NCBI GenBank assembly: GCA_026169045.1 | Contig: JAPFDH010000078.1 | Location: 1-64,000, forward strand | Length of the DNA: 64,000 nucleotides | Direction: 5' to 3' | Source: Lachnospiraceae bacterium | Lineage (GTDB): Bacteria > Bacillota > Clostridia > Lachnospirales > Lachnospiraceae | Made by a program: the position numbers and the translations under genes | Notes under the pieces: generated by a model | What the model saw: only the letters and a program-made list of their open reading frames with translations | What the model was told of the DNA's origin: nothing | The model's database searches: none | Part shown: one piece after another, positions 30,167-39,392 of the stretch | Position numbering within the stretch: position 1 is the stretch's first letter | Layout: every line of letters begins with the position of its first letter

Positions 30167-31855
30167 ATGAGAAAAAAATGGGTAGTAGGATGTTTGATTG
30201 CTTCAACATTAATATCCACATTAGGGGGATGTGGAAAGGAAGCAACACAGGGAACGGATGAAGGATCAAAACAAAGTAATAATACGGAACAGAGCAGCCA
30301 GGAAAAAGAAACATTGGTGGTTGGTATTCAGACAGATTTTAATATAACCGATTACAAAGATAATTATTTAACAAAACTGATTGAAGATGATTTAAATGTA
30401 AATCTGGAGTTTTATGAATTGCCGGCAGCGGCAGAAGATGTAAAAACCAAAGTATCTTTGCTGGCTACAAACGGACAAGATGTTCCGGATGTTTTGATTA
30501 CGACGGCTTTGACACCGGAACTTGTTTTAGAGTATGGTTCCAAAGGTTTATTCATTCCTATTAATGAGTATGTGGAAAAAGAAGGTACCAATTATCAAAA
30601 AATGGATGAGGCAGATCAGGAAGTAATAGAAAAAGCTATGACAGCAGCTGACGGTAATATGTATGCACTTCCAAACTATTGTGATGCTCCTTGGAATTTT
30701 ACACCCAATCGTATGTATATTAATACTGCCTGGCTGGATAAACTGGGATTGGAAATACCAAAGACAACGGATGAATTATATGAAGTGTTAAAAGCATTTC
30801 ATGATAATGATCCCAATGGAAACGGAAAGCAGGATGAGATTGGGGTTTACGGATATATTGCAGGAGGATATGGAGAGGATATTATTGATGCCCTGATGAA
30901 TGCATTTGTGTTCTATAATGGTGGTGGACAGAATGGCGGATTGGCTTTAAATGAAGATGGAACAAAAGTCATTGCACCATTTACCACAGAAGAGTGGAAA
31001 CAGGGATTAATGTTTATGAATCAATTATATCAGGAAGGATTACTGGCATCATCAATCTTTACAGATGATACGACACAGTTTAAAGCGACATTAAACCTGG
31101 ATACCAATATTGTTGGTTTGGTTTCTGCCGGTTCTACCAGTAACTGGGCTGATTGTGATAATAATGCAAATTTCCTGGAAATGGATTTGATTCCTCCTTT
31201 GACAGGACCGGAAGGTATCTGTTATACGCCGTATACAGAGTATTCTCCGAATGCAGCATTTTTCATCACATCTGAATGTGAAAATCCGGAGTTGGCATAT
31301 TCTCTTGGCGATTGGTTCTTGGATTATGAGCACTCCAGAATCGCCCGTTTTGGAGAAAAGGGTGTGGATTGGACCGATGATGCAGAAACATGTAAAAATA
31401 CAACGAACGCTTATAAAGAAGCTGGTTTAGTAGACTCTGTTAATTGTGTGCAGATGACGAATATCTGGGCGGAACCATCTAATAAATTCTGGCATAATAT
31501 GAACCCATATTATGAAAACAGAGAGTCTTCTTATAAAACAGCCAATGGTATGACACCGTTTGATGAATCCGTAAAGAGCAGTATGCTTAATGCTTATCAT
31601 AGTGAATGGTATCCTGATAAACATCCGGATAAGGTTCTTCCTCTTTTGCATTACACACAGGAAGAGGCAAATCAGTGTTCTAAGAATATTGTAGCTATAA
31701 CCGAATTTGTGGAACAGGCAAAAGCACAGTTTATCATAGGTGAAAGAAATTTTGAAGATGGATGGGATTCCTATTTAAAGGAACTGGAACAGTCTGGTTT
31801 AAATGAATGGCTGGGTATTGCACAGACAGCATATGAGAGAAGCGTGAAAGAATAA
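30167..31855 (+). CDS. Lipoprotein sugar-binding protein of an ABC importer
   Basis: The N-terminus (MRKKWVVGCLIASTLISTLGGCGK) is a lipoprotein signal with lipobox LGGC, so the mature protein is anchored outside the membrane at Cys22. It has 562 residues, long for the family 1 extracellular solute-binding class (LplA/YtcQ-like), with a Ser/Gln/Glu-rich linker after the Cys. EF-like NDPNGNGKQDEIG could bind calcium. The normally adjacent LplB/YtcP permeases are absent. It is followed 76 bases later by a GH39 enzyme, so the two are probably co-expressed. AAAGGAG precedes the start. Confidence 0.85.
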   Translation: MRKKWVVGCLIASTLISTLGGCGKEATQGTDEGSKQSNNTEQSSQEKETLVVGIQTDFNITDYKDNYLTKLIEDDLNVNLEFYELPAAAEDVKTKVSLLATNGQDVPDVLITTALTPELVLEYGSKGLFIPINEYVEKEGTNYQKMDEADQEVIEKAMTAADGNMYALPNYCDAPWNFTPNRMYINTAWLDKLGLEIPKTTDELYEVLKAFHDNDPNGNGKQDEIGVYGYIAGGYGEDIIDALMNAFVFYNGGGQNGGLALNEDGTKVIAPFTTEEWKQGLMFMNQLYQEGLLASSIFTDDTTQFKATLNLDTNIVGLVSAGSTSNWADCDNNANFLEMDLIPPLTGPEGICYTPYTEYSPNAAFFITSECENPELAYSLGDWFLDYEHSRIARFGEKGVDWTDDAETCKNTTNAYKEAGLVDSVNCVQMTNIWAEPSNKFWHNMNPYYENRESSYKTANGMTPFDESVKSSMLNAYHSEWYPDKHPDKVLPLLHYTQEEANQCSKNIVAITEFVEQAKAQFIIGERNFEDGWDSYLKELEQSGLNEWLGIAQTAYERSVKE

Positions 31856-31931
31856 TGACTGAATCAATCAGGATTTAGAATCGGAATAATAATATAGCTG
31901 GAACGTAAGAGAGCAGAAAGGGGTAAATGGA

Positions 31932-33422
31932 GTGAGAAGGATCGAGGCAGATATAAAAAATGAAAAAGGGCCCCTCAATCGGTTTTTCAGTGACTGTGTA
32001 GGAGCTGGGCGAGCTGGAGAAATGCTTCGAAAAACAGCGGTAGATCAGATGGAAGAAGTGCAAAAAGGATGCGGATTCCGATATTTACGATTTCATGGAC
32101 TGTTTGCAGAAGATATGGGTGTTTATCAGAAAGATGAGCAGGGAAATGCAGTATATAATTGGCAGTATGTGGATCAGGCATATGATGCGATTTTGGACAG
32201 TGGGATGAAACCTTTTGTGGAATTGAGTTTTATGCCTCATGATATGGCTTCCGGAACACAGGAAGTTTTCTGGTGGAAAGCAAATGTGACCCCTCCGATT
32301 GCAATGGATGATTGGTATGATCTTGTTCATGCATTTACCATTCATGTTACAGAACGTTATGGAGAAGATGAAGTAAAATCATGGAGATTTGAAGTATGGA
32401 ACGAACCGAATCATCCGGCATTTTTTTCCGAAGGTCTGAAAGAGTATCTTGAATTATACGATGCAGCTGTTCGGGGAGTAAAAGATGTGTGTGAAATGTA
32501 TCTGGTAGGTGGTCCGGCGACAGCAGGTTGTGCATGGATACCGGAATTTCTGGAACATTGCAGGGAAAACAAAGTACCGGTGGATTTTGTGACTACCCAT
32601 ACATATGGTGTGCGTGGAGATTTTGATCAGGACGGAAAAAAGATTTTATATCTGATGGAGGAAAAAGACTGTATAAGAGATTCGGTGAAGGCAGTATATG
32701 ATCAGGTAAAAAAATCAGCATTTCCGGATATACCAATTTATTTTACAGAATGGAGTGCATCTTATTCCAGCAGAGATGCAATTCATGACCATTATATTGA
32801 AGCTTCCTATATTTTATACCATTTAAAACAGGTAGAGGGATATGTAGATGCCATGTCTTACTGGACATTTACAGATGTATTTGAGGAAGTTGGAATTGGA
32901 CCGGAACCATTTCATGGGGGATTCGGTCTGATGAATCTTCAGTCTTATAAAAAACCGGCATATCATGCATATTGGATGCTGAACCAATTGGGAAAGACCG
33001 AACTGAAACAAGAAGATTCTGATTGTTATGTGTGTAAAAATGAAGACGGAGATATTCAGATTTTGTGGTGGGAGTATGAACTGCCCAAACAGGATGCGTG
33101 CAATAACGAGTACTTTAAACGGGAATTGCCGTTGCAGTCTTCCGATAAGATAAAAATATGTCTGAAAAACCTTGCAATGGGGGATTATCATGTTTCATTA
33201 TTCCAGACAGGATATGGCGTACATGATGCATATACAGAATATTTACATAGGAATAAAACCGTTTTGACCAGAAACGAGGAAAATCAGATTCGTGAGAAAA
33301 CCCAAGAAACTCCGGTTTCAGAAAATACAGTATCTGTTTCTGACAATGGTATTTTTGAAATGGAACTTTCAATGAGGAAGTATGATTGCTTTTTGTTATT
33401 ACTAAAAAAGATGAAATCATAA
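31932..33422 (+). CDS. xynB: GH39 glycoside hydrolase, beta-xylosidase-like
   Basis: This 496-residue protein matches family GH39 along its length. The acid/base is Glu158 in FEVWNEPNHP and the nucleophile is Glu273 in YFTEWSASYSS. In the characterised Thermoanaerobacterium beta-xylosidase these are E160 and E277 of 500 residues, so spacing is nearly identical. GH39 also contains alpha-L-iduronidases, which are longer. There is no signal peptide, so it should act on imported xylosides. The start is GTG (31932) after GGGG. It ends at a strong terminator shared with the convergent UROD-like gene. Confidence 0.85.
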   Translation: MRRIEADIKNEKGPLNRFFSDCVGAGRAGEMLRKTAVDQMEEVQKGCGFRYLRFHGLFAEDMGVYQKDEQGNAVYNWQYVDQAYDAILDSGMKPFVELSFMPHDMASGTQEVFWWKANVTPPIAMDDWYDLVHAFTIHVTERYGEDEVKSWRFEVWNEPNHPAFFSEGLKEYLELYDAAVRGVKDVCEMYLVGGPATAGCAWIPEFLEHCRENKVPVDFVTTHTYGVRGDFDQDGKKILYLMEEKDCIRDSVKAVYDQVKKSAFPDIPIYFTEWSASYSSRDAIHDHYIEASYILYHLKQVEGYVDAMSYWTFTDVFEEVGIGPEPFHGGFGLMNLQSYKKPAYHAYWMLNQLGKTELKQEDSDCYVCKNEDGDIQILWWEYELPKQDACNNEYFKRELPLQSSDKIKICLKNLAMGDYHVSLFQTGYGVHDAYTEYLHRNKTVLTRNEENQIREKTQETPVSENTVSVSDNGIFEMELSMRKYDCFLLLLKKMKS

Positions 33423-33433
33423 AAAAGATTTAA

Positions 33434-33485
33434 AAGCAGCAGGCGGAAATTGTCATCTCCGGACAATTTTTTGCCTGCTGTTTGT
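33434..33485. terminator. Bidirectional terminator between GH39 and the UROD-like gene
   Basis: Arms around AGCAGGCGGAAATTGTC and GGACAATTTTTTGCCTGCT form a long stem with loop ATCTCC, flanked by A and T runs. It serves two convergent genes. Confidence 0.8.
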
Positions 33486-33507
33486 GGTAAAGATATAGAG
33501 AACTTAG

Positions 33508-34575
33508 TTAATTATAATAAAATGCGTATTGTTCCATTGCGTCCATGACTGCTTTGACGTTTTTTAAGGGGACACCGGGATATAAACCATATATCATGGT
33601 AAGTCCGCCATCTTTGCTTCCGATTTTTGCAACTTCTTCCCGTATGAGTGAATGAATTTGGGCTGGTGAGCCGAACGGAGTAATTGATTGTCGGTCAATA
33701 TCCAGATCAACACAGACACGTCCCTTTAAGTTTTCGCAAATCCAATCAATTCCGTTGACCAGATCCTGAATATTAAAAATATCAACGCCTGCATCAATAA
33801 TATAATTTGCCAGCAGACGAATGTCTCCGTCTGAATGCATATGTACAATTTTTCCGCCTTGTTTCGATGCTGTGATTAGATGTTGATAAGCGGGATAAAT
33901 ATATTTTAGAAAATTATCAACACTGAGCATGGGACCTCTTTGCATACCGAGATCTTCAGGAATACGAATGATATCAACATTTGCTTTTAAAAAATGAGAA
34001 ATTTGTGATAAATTAAATGTTTCCAGTTTTGAAATCAAATCAGACAGCAAAGGTTCCTCATCCATCATATCAAATAAAAGATTTTCATATCCGCGCAGAT
34101 CACATAATTGTAAGAATGTATGTCCGTGCCGTAACGATCCATAAACGATTTCCCCGGCATCATGTCTGATCTGACAGTTTTGTTCAAATTCAATCCAATC
34201 AATGGATTCTAATCCGGTACTGTATTCTGGATTGGGGAAAAGATAGGTTTTATAATTTTCCCAGTCAGAAAGCGGGTGATCGTGTACAGAACCGACTATA
34301 CCATCTGTTGTTGTCTTCCAAATACATCCGAAATCATCGGTATAAGGGTGATCGCGCCGGGCATTTTGGGCAAAGGAATGTTTGATATAATTTGATTTCT
34401 GAAAGTTGGGAAAAAGAAAGGGATGCTGTTCCATTAATTCAAACAGATCGTCTGGCTGATAGGAATGAAAACAAGCTTCATTAATATGAAAAGTCATGGG
34501 TATGTAATCCGGTTTTTCAAATCGGATTGCTTTTAGTAAGTTTTCTTTTTGGGATAAGGAATTTGAGACAGACAT
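33508..34575 (-). CDS. Uroporphyrinogen decarboxylase-like (URO-D/MtaA superfamily) protein
   Basis: This 355-residue protein belongs to the URO-D superfamily by its start (LLKAIRFEKPDYIPM), the MLSVDNFLKYIYPAYQHLI region, and HMHSDGDIRLLANYIIDAGVDIFNIQD. No heme genes are nearby and the true HemE N-terminal substrate loop is not evident, so it is more like corrinoid methyltransferase-type or uncharacterised members often found beside sugar genes. It is divergent from the AraC gene 34690 with a 114-base shared promoter region, implying regulation by it. The substrate is unknown. Zinc-binding residues cannot be assigned safely. Confidence 0.75.
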   Translation of the reverse strand: MSVSNSLSQKENLLKAIRFEKPDYIPMTFHINEACFHSYQPDDLFELMEQHPFLFPNFQKSNYIKHSFAQNARRDHPYTDDFGCIWKTTTDGIVGSVHDHPLSDWENYKTYLFPNPEYSTGLESIDWIEFEQNCQIRHDAGEIVYGSLRHGHTFLQLCDLRGYENLLFDMMDEEPLLSDLISKLETFNLSQISHFLKANVDIIRIPEDLGMQRGPMLSVDNFLKYIYPAYQHLITASKQGGKIVHMHSDGDIRLLANYIIDAGVDIFNIQDLVNGIDWICENLKGRVCVDLDIDRQSITPFGSPAQIHSLIREEVAKIGSKDGGLTMIYGLYPGVPLKNVKAVMDAMEQYAFYYN

Positions 34576-34689
34576 AATGATACCTCCGATTTTTTAATAT
34601 TCTTGTACCATTATAGGATATATGATATTGTATTTGTATTCGTTATTGTACATAAAATATATGTTTTTAGATACTTTAGAGAGGGCGAT
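34576..34689. promoter_or_regulatory. Divergent promoter region of UROD-like and AraC genes
   Basis: The minus strand has a perfect TATAAT (34615-34610) 35 bases before the UROD-like start. The plus strand has TTGTAT-like and TAAAAT-like boxes. No clear AraC site can be named. The region is AT-rich. Confidence 0.4.
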
Positions 34690-35574
34690 ATGAAGTATGC
34701 AGGATGTGAACTGGATAAAACATTTGAAATTACGTCAATGGTGACAGCATTTCGAAAAGGATACGGATGTGGTTATTATTATAAAGGAGAATCCCATGAT
34801 TTTTGGGAATTTATATGCGTATTAAAGGGATGTATTCAAGTTGCTGTGGATTGTAACGTGTATGAATTACATGAAAATCAAGTGATTTTTTTGAAGCCGT
34901 TACAGTTTCACAATATGTGTTCCATTCATCAAGAAAATGCCGAAATATTAATTATGTCATTTCGAGTGTCTCCTGTATTGGAAATGGAACAACAGGTAGT
35001 TACCATTCATGACGATATATGTAGGCAATTATTGAATTTATTTGATATGGCAAAAGAAATATTTGTATTTGAGGAAATTCATGTAAAAAGCATAAGAGAC
35101 GGATATAGACGGAAGGCACAAATCTTTTCAAAATCTTTGGAAAGCTGGATTTTATCAAGGATGGAAGAAAGTGATATAGAGGAAAAACCTGTGTTGACCG
35201 TATGTGCTGTCAATTATTCAAAAATAGTAGAAGTGTTAAAAAACAATATAGATCGAAATCTCAGAATTAAGGATATTGCAAAGTTGACGGGGATGAGTGA
35301 AAGCAATGTGAAAAAAACATTTTCTATGTATGCGAATCAAGGGATTATGAATTATTTTCAGCAGCTAAAGATAATAGAAGCAAAAAGATTATTGGCAGAA
35401 GGAAATACCGTGGGAGAAGTGAGTCAGAAACTGGGATATTCTGAGCAAAATTATTTTAGCATTGTATTTAAAAAAGCGACTGGATATGCTCCAAAATATT
35501 GGTTGAAAGAAATGGAAAAAAAGAATGTCTCCAAAAATAAAAAACTTTTTTTAGTTCAACAAAATAGCAGATGA
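34690..35574 (+). CDS. AraC-family transcriptional regulator
   Basis: This 294-residue protein has an N-terminal cupin-type sensor (KGCIQVAVDCNVYELHENQVIFLKPLQFHNM) and a C-terminal AraC double helix-turn-helix (NLRIKDIAKLTGMSESNVKKTF, then GNTVGEVSQKLGYSEQNYFSIVFKKATGYAP). The sensor usually binds a sugar. I start at 34690, six bases after GAGGG; the longer frame upstream is promoter DNA. It probably controls the divergent UROD-like gene and perhaps neighbouring glycan genes. Confidence 0.87.
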   Translation: MKYAGCELDKTFEITSMVTAFRKGYGCGYYYKGESHDFWEFICVLKGCIQVAVDCNVYELHENQVIFLKPLQFHNMCSIHQENAEILIMSFRVSPVLEMEQQVVTIHDDICRQLLNLFDMAKEIFVFEEIHVKSIRDGYRRKAQIFSKSLESWILSRMEESDIEEKPVLTVCAVNYSKIVEVLKNNIDRNLRIKDIAKLTGMSESNVKKTFSMYANQGIMNYFQQLKIIEAKRLLAEGNTVGEVSQKLGYSEQNYFSIVFKKATGYAPKYWLKEMEKKNVSKNKKLFLVQQNSR

Positions 35575-35673
35575 AATTTAACATAGGTGTGATAAAATAA
35601 AAACAACTGTAGGAAATTACAGTGAAAATGATCAGATAAGGAAAAACAAAAATAGGATCAGGTGAGGTAAAAA

Positions 35674-37086
35674 ATGACGGAAAATATCAGCAGGATTAAG
35701 TGTTACCATGAAGAAAACGTTGATTGTGAAGTATGCTTTTTTTTTGAAGGAGAGAATCAGGAATTTTCCGGTGATCGTTTGAAAGTACGATATTATTGGG
35801 GAGAGAACAAAACAAAATTATGGATTGGTTTGGGAAAACGAGAGGATTTTGAAAGAATTGACTGTAAAGAAGTATTTGCAAAAGCAATAAAGGAAGCTGC
35901 GAATCTGGAACGAAAAAAGATCTGTTTTGACCCTGCGTTTGCTATAAAAAAATTTGGAAAAGAGGGAATTTTTGATGCGGTAGAGGGATGTATACTGGGC
36001 GCATTTGAAACAGAGCAATTTGGAAAAAAACAAGAAAAAGAAAAGCCGGAGTTATATTTTACCTGTGAGGAAAATGAAAAAGAATTGGAAGCCTGGATTA
36101 TGGAAGCCGGTTCCTTGATGGAAGGGGTATGTTTTGCCCGTCATATGGTGAATCGTCCCGGAAATAAACTGACACCGGAAATATTTGCAGAAGCGTTGAA
36201 AAAAGAGGCAGAGGGATTATCCATTGATGTGGAAATTTTAGATGAAAAAAGGATAAAGGATGCCGGAATGGAGGCATTTTTAGCGGTCGGAGAAAGCAGT
36301 GGCCGTCCTCCAAGATTAATCATTATGCGTTACCGGGGAAACGAAACATCAAAAGAAAATTACGGATTTATAGGAAAGGGAGTTACTTGTGATACAGGGG
36401 GATATTGTTTGAAACCGGCATCTTCCATGTTGGGGATTAAAGGAGATATGGCTGGTGCGGCAGCAGCGGCAGGTGCTTTGTATGCTATGGCAAAAAATGA
36501 AATAAAAGCAAATGTGACGGTTGTGATTCCTGCTTGTGAAAACAGAATTTCCAGAGAAAGTTTTTTACCCGGTGATGTAATTGGAAGCATGTCTGGCAAA
36601 ATGATAGAGATCGGAAACACCGATGCAGAAGGACGCCTGATTTTGGCAGATGCAATCACATATGCCATTCAAAGGGAACATGTAACAAAAATTTTGGATA
36701 TTGCCACACTGACCGGAGCGGTTGTTGCAATGTTCGGATTTTCCACAGCTGGGGTCATGTGTGATGATGAGGAATGGTATAAAGCATTTGAGCGCGCCGC
36801 CAATTCTTCGGCAGAGAGGTATTGGAGGCTGCCAATCTTTAAGGAATATAAAAAAATGGTGGAGAGTAAAATAGCAGATGTGAGAAATATAAGCAGTGGC
36901 GGATGTGGAACAATCACTGCGGGAGTATTTCTGGAAACATTTGCATCGTCTCTGCCTTGGATTCATTTGGATATTGCCGGAACTGCCTGGGTTGATACTC
37001 CCATTTGGGAATTCCAAAGTCCGGGAGCAACCGGAGCTGCGGTGACAACGTTGTATTATTTAGGAAAAGAACAGGAGGATAATTAA
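35674..37086 (+). CDS. pepA: M17 leucyl aminopeptidase
   Basis: M17 enzymes are cytosolic hexameric aminopeptidases with two metals. The 470-residue protein has a poorly conserved N-domain and a complete C-terminal catalytic domain: GKGVTCDTGGYCLKP (Lys and Asp ligands), GDMAG, and the family signature NTDAEGRL (Asp and Glu ligands). It has no signal peptide. It lies just before cutC (stop to start within two bases), so the two are one operon. Its link to the glycan genes is unclear. Confidence 0.88.
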   Translation: MTENISRIKCYHEENVDCEVCFFFEGENQEFSGDRLKVRYYWGENKTKLWIGLGKREDFERIDCKEVFAKAIKEAANLERKKICFDPAFAIKKFGKEGIFDAVEGCILGAFETEQFGKKQEKEKPELYFTCEENEKELEAWIMEAGSLMEGVCFARHMVNRPGNKLTPEIFAEALKKEAEGLSIDVEILDEKRIKDAGMEAFLAVGESSGRPPRLIIMRYRGNETSKENYGFIGKGVTCDTGGYCLKPASSMLGIKGDMAGAAAAAGALYAMAKNEIKANVTVVIPACENRISRESFLPGDVIGSMSGKMIEIGNTDAEGRLILADAITYAIQREHVTKILDIATLTGAVVAMFGFSTAGVMCDDEEWYKAFERAANSSAERYWRLPIFKEYKKMVESKIADVRNISSGGCGTITAGVFLETFASSLPWIHLDIAGTAWVDTPIWEFQSPGATGAAVTTLYYLGKEQEDN

Positions 37087-37087
37087 T

Positions 37088-37885
37088 ATGAAAAATTCCA
37101 GACCGGAAGAAGTGAAGGATATGGATACGTTTATATTAGAGGCTTGTGTTGATTCTGTGGAATCTGCGAAAGCAGCCAAAAGCAGCGGAGCAGATCGGTT
37201 GGAGTTATGTGCAAATCTGGTTATCGGAGGAACAACTCCCAGCTTGGAGCTGTATCGAAGAATTCGGGAAACTATGGAAATACCAATTCATGTATTGATT
37301 CGTCCAAGATTTGGGGATTTTTTGTATTCGGATGAAGAATATGAAATTATGTGTCGTGAAATCAGGGATTTTGTCAGAGAAGGAGCAGATGCAGTTGTTT
37401 TTGGAAGTCTGAATGCCGATGGAAGTATAAATGAAGAGCAGATGAAAGGACTTATGGATGCTGCTGACGGAAAAAAAGTAACGCTGCATCGCGCTTTTGA
37501 TGTATGTCGGGATCCATGGGAGGCATTGGAAACAGCGAAACGATTGGGGATTCATACGATTTTGACGTCCGGTCAGGAAGCAAGCTGTTATGACGGCAGA
37601 GAACTGTTAAGAGATCTTCAGAAACAATCAGAAGGAAAAATTGAAATTATGGCAGGAGGTGGTGTCTGTGAAGAAGTGATAGAAACATTAAGACAAATCA
37701 CAGATATTCGTAGTTTTCATATGTCAGGGAAAGAAACGCTGGAAAGCAAAATGACGTACCGCAACCCAAAAGTAAATATGGGACTCCCCGGAATTAGTGA
37801 ATTCGAGGTGTGGAGAACCAATGAGGATGCGATCCGAAGAGCGGTAATGGCTTTAAAAGGTGGAAAACATGTGAAAAAACAGTGA
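37088..37885 (+). CDS. cutC: CutC family protein
   Basis: This 265-residue protein is a TIM-barrel of the CutC family: EACVDSVESAKAAKSSGADRLELC, GGTTPSLELYRRIRE, VLIRPRFGDFLYSDEE, then ILTSGQE and MAGGGV. The copper role first given to the family is disputed, and no metal site is evident here. The ATG at 37088 follows GGAGG and nearly touches the pepA stop, so translation is coupled. The first 11 residues are not conserved; an inner ATG (MDTFILEACV) is an alternative start. Confidence 0.87.
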   Translation: MKNSRPEEVKDMDTFILEACVDSVESAKAAKSSGADRLELCANLVIGGTTPSLELYRRIRETMEIPIHVLIRPRFGDFLYSDEEYEIMCREIRDFVREGADAVVFGSLNADGSINEEQMKGLMDAADGKKVTLHRAFDVCRDPWEALETAKRLGIHTILTSGQEASCYDGRELLRDLQKQSEGKIEIMAGGGVCEEVIETLRQITDIRSFHMSGKETLESKMTYRNPKVNMGLPGISEFEVWRTNEDAIRRAVMALKGGKHVKKQ

Positions 37886-37901
37886 AGTTAAGTGGATTAC
37901 A

Positions 37902-37919
37902 TGTGGATAATGTGGATAA
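37902..37919. promoter_or_regulatory. Two adjacent perfect DnaA boxes far from oriC
   Basis: TGTGGATAA occurs twice head to tail at 37902-37910 and 37911-37919, followed by a TTTGTGG half-match. The pair lies between cutC and the GH29 gene, 28 kb from the origin. Such clusters can titrate DnaA or regulate genes. Confidence 0.6.
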
Positions 37920-38084
37920 CTTTGTGGAAAACATGTGATTTAAATGTTTCTTTTAAACATATTGTTTAAAATATTATAAAAATACAGAATATTTAAAACA
38001 ATAGTGAAACCAATAAGAATAAAGTGATAATTTGCATCAGAAAGAGAAGGATGTGCACAGTTAGCAAAAGAAAAGAGGGAGTTT

Positions 38085-39392
38085 ATGTATCAATTTAATA
38101 GAGAAGAATATCTGAAACGAATGGAATGGTTTACACAGGCGAGATTTGGTATGTTTATTCATTGGGGATTGTATTCCATACCAGCCAGAGGAGAATGGAT
38201 TCGTAGTACAGAAGAAATTACAAAAGAAGAGTATATGAAGTATTATGAGGAATTTGATCCGAAGGATTATGATCCTAAGAAGTGGGCTCGTGCGGCAAAA
38301 GAAGCAGGAATGCAGTATATTGTTTTGACAGCAAAACATCATGATGGTTTTTGCCTGTTTGACAGTAAGCTGACCGATTTTAAGTCTACAAATACAAAAT
38401 GTGGTCGTGATTTAGTGGCAGAATATGTGGAAGCGGTTCGCGCAGAAGGCTTGAAAGTGGGTCTTTATTTTTCACTTTTGGATTGGTATCATGAGGATTA
38501 TCCTCATTATCAGGATAGAAATCATCCTATGCGTAACCATCCGGAATACAGCAATGAAACGAGAGACTGGAACCGTTATTTATCCTATATGCATGGACAG
38601 ATTCGGGAAATATGCACCAATTATGGACAATTGGATCTTTTGTGGTTTGATTTTTCCTATGATGATATGCGGGGAGAAAAATGGGGCGCTACAGAATTAA
38701 TCAATATGGTTCGGACGCTTCAGCCCAATGTTATTATTGATAATCGTCTGGAGGCCAGCGGGGAGGGATATGGTTCCATGGCCACCGGTCATCCGGCTCC
38801 ATACCACGGTGATTTTGTAACACCGGAACAGATTATTCCGCCTCATGGAATAAAAGATGTCAATGGAAATCCGCTGATTTGGGAAGCTTGTATTACCATG
38901 AATAATAATTGGGGATATCACGGAACCGATCATTATTTTAAACCGGCATCGATGATGATAAAAAAGCTGGTGGAATGTGTGTCAAAAGGTGGAAATATGA
39001 TCTTGAATGTGGGACCGGATGCCTATGGAAATATTCCGGAAGAATCCATGAAAATTTTAAGAGAAATTGGTGCCTGGATGAAGAAAAACGGAGAAAGTAT
39101 TTATCATTGCGGGTATGCCGGAATTGAAAAACCAGACTATGGACGTGTGACAAGAAATGGAAATATTGTTTATTATCATATGTTTGAAAATACCATAGGA
39201 CCGGTACCATTGACCGGTATACGTCCGGGAGAGGTAAAGAAAATTCGCATGCTGTATGACGGTCATGAAATTCCTATTTCCCATAGCTGGGTGCACAGTG
39301 ATTATCCGGATATTGTATTTGCAGATCTCGGTCCTGATCCTGTGCTTCCGGATCCTGTAGACACGGTATTGGCTGTAGAGCTGAAAGGATGA
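38085..39392 (+). CDS. GH29 alpha-L-fucosidase
   Basis: This 435-residue protein is a GH29 retaining fucosidase: RFGMFIHWGLYSIPARGEW, YIVLTAKHHDGFCLFDS and LDLLWFDFSYDD, where Asp189 is the expected nucleophile. The C-terminal beta-sandwich is short. No signal peptide is present, so it cleaves fucosides in the cytoplasm. AGGGAG precedes the ATG. The next gene starts right at its stop, so the two are coupled. Confidence 0.88.
   Translation: MYQFNREEYLKRMEWFTQARFGMFIHWGLYSIPARGEWIRSTEEITKEEYMKYYEEFDPKDYDPKKWARAAKEAGMQYIVLTAKHHDGFCLFDSKLTDFKSTNTKCGRDLVAEYVEAVRAEGLKVGLYFSLLDWYHEDYPHYQDRNHPMRNHPEYSNETRDWNRYLSYMHGQIREICTNYGQLDLLWFDFSYDDMRGEKWGATELINMVRTLQPNVIIDNRLEASGEGYGSMATGHPAPYHGDFVTPEQIIPPHGIKDVNGNPLIWEACITMNNNWGYHGTDHYFKPASMMIKKLVECVSKGGNMILNVGPDAYGNIPEESMKILREIGAWMKKNGESIYHCGYAGIEKPDYGRVTRNGNIVYYHMFENTIGPVPLTGIRPGEVKKIRMLYDGHEIPISHSWVHSDYPDIVFADLGPDPVLPDPVDTVLAVELKG

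Noticed and set aside
31932-33422. Alpha-L-iduronidase call for the GH39 enzyme
   Set aside because: Length and spacing of both catalytic Glu match bacterial beta-xylosidase much better.
33508-34575. True HemE (heme biosynthesis) call for the UROD-like gene
   Set aside because: No heme genes nearby, and the N-terminal substrate signature of HemE is not evident.
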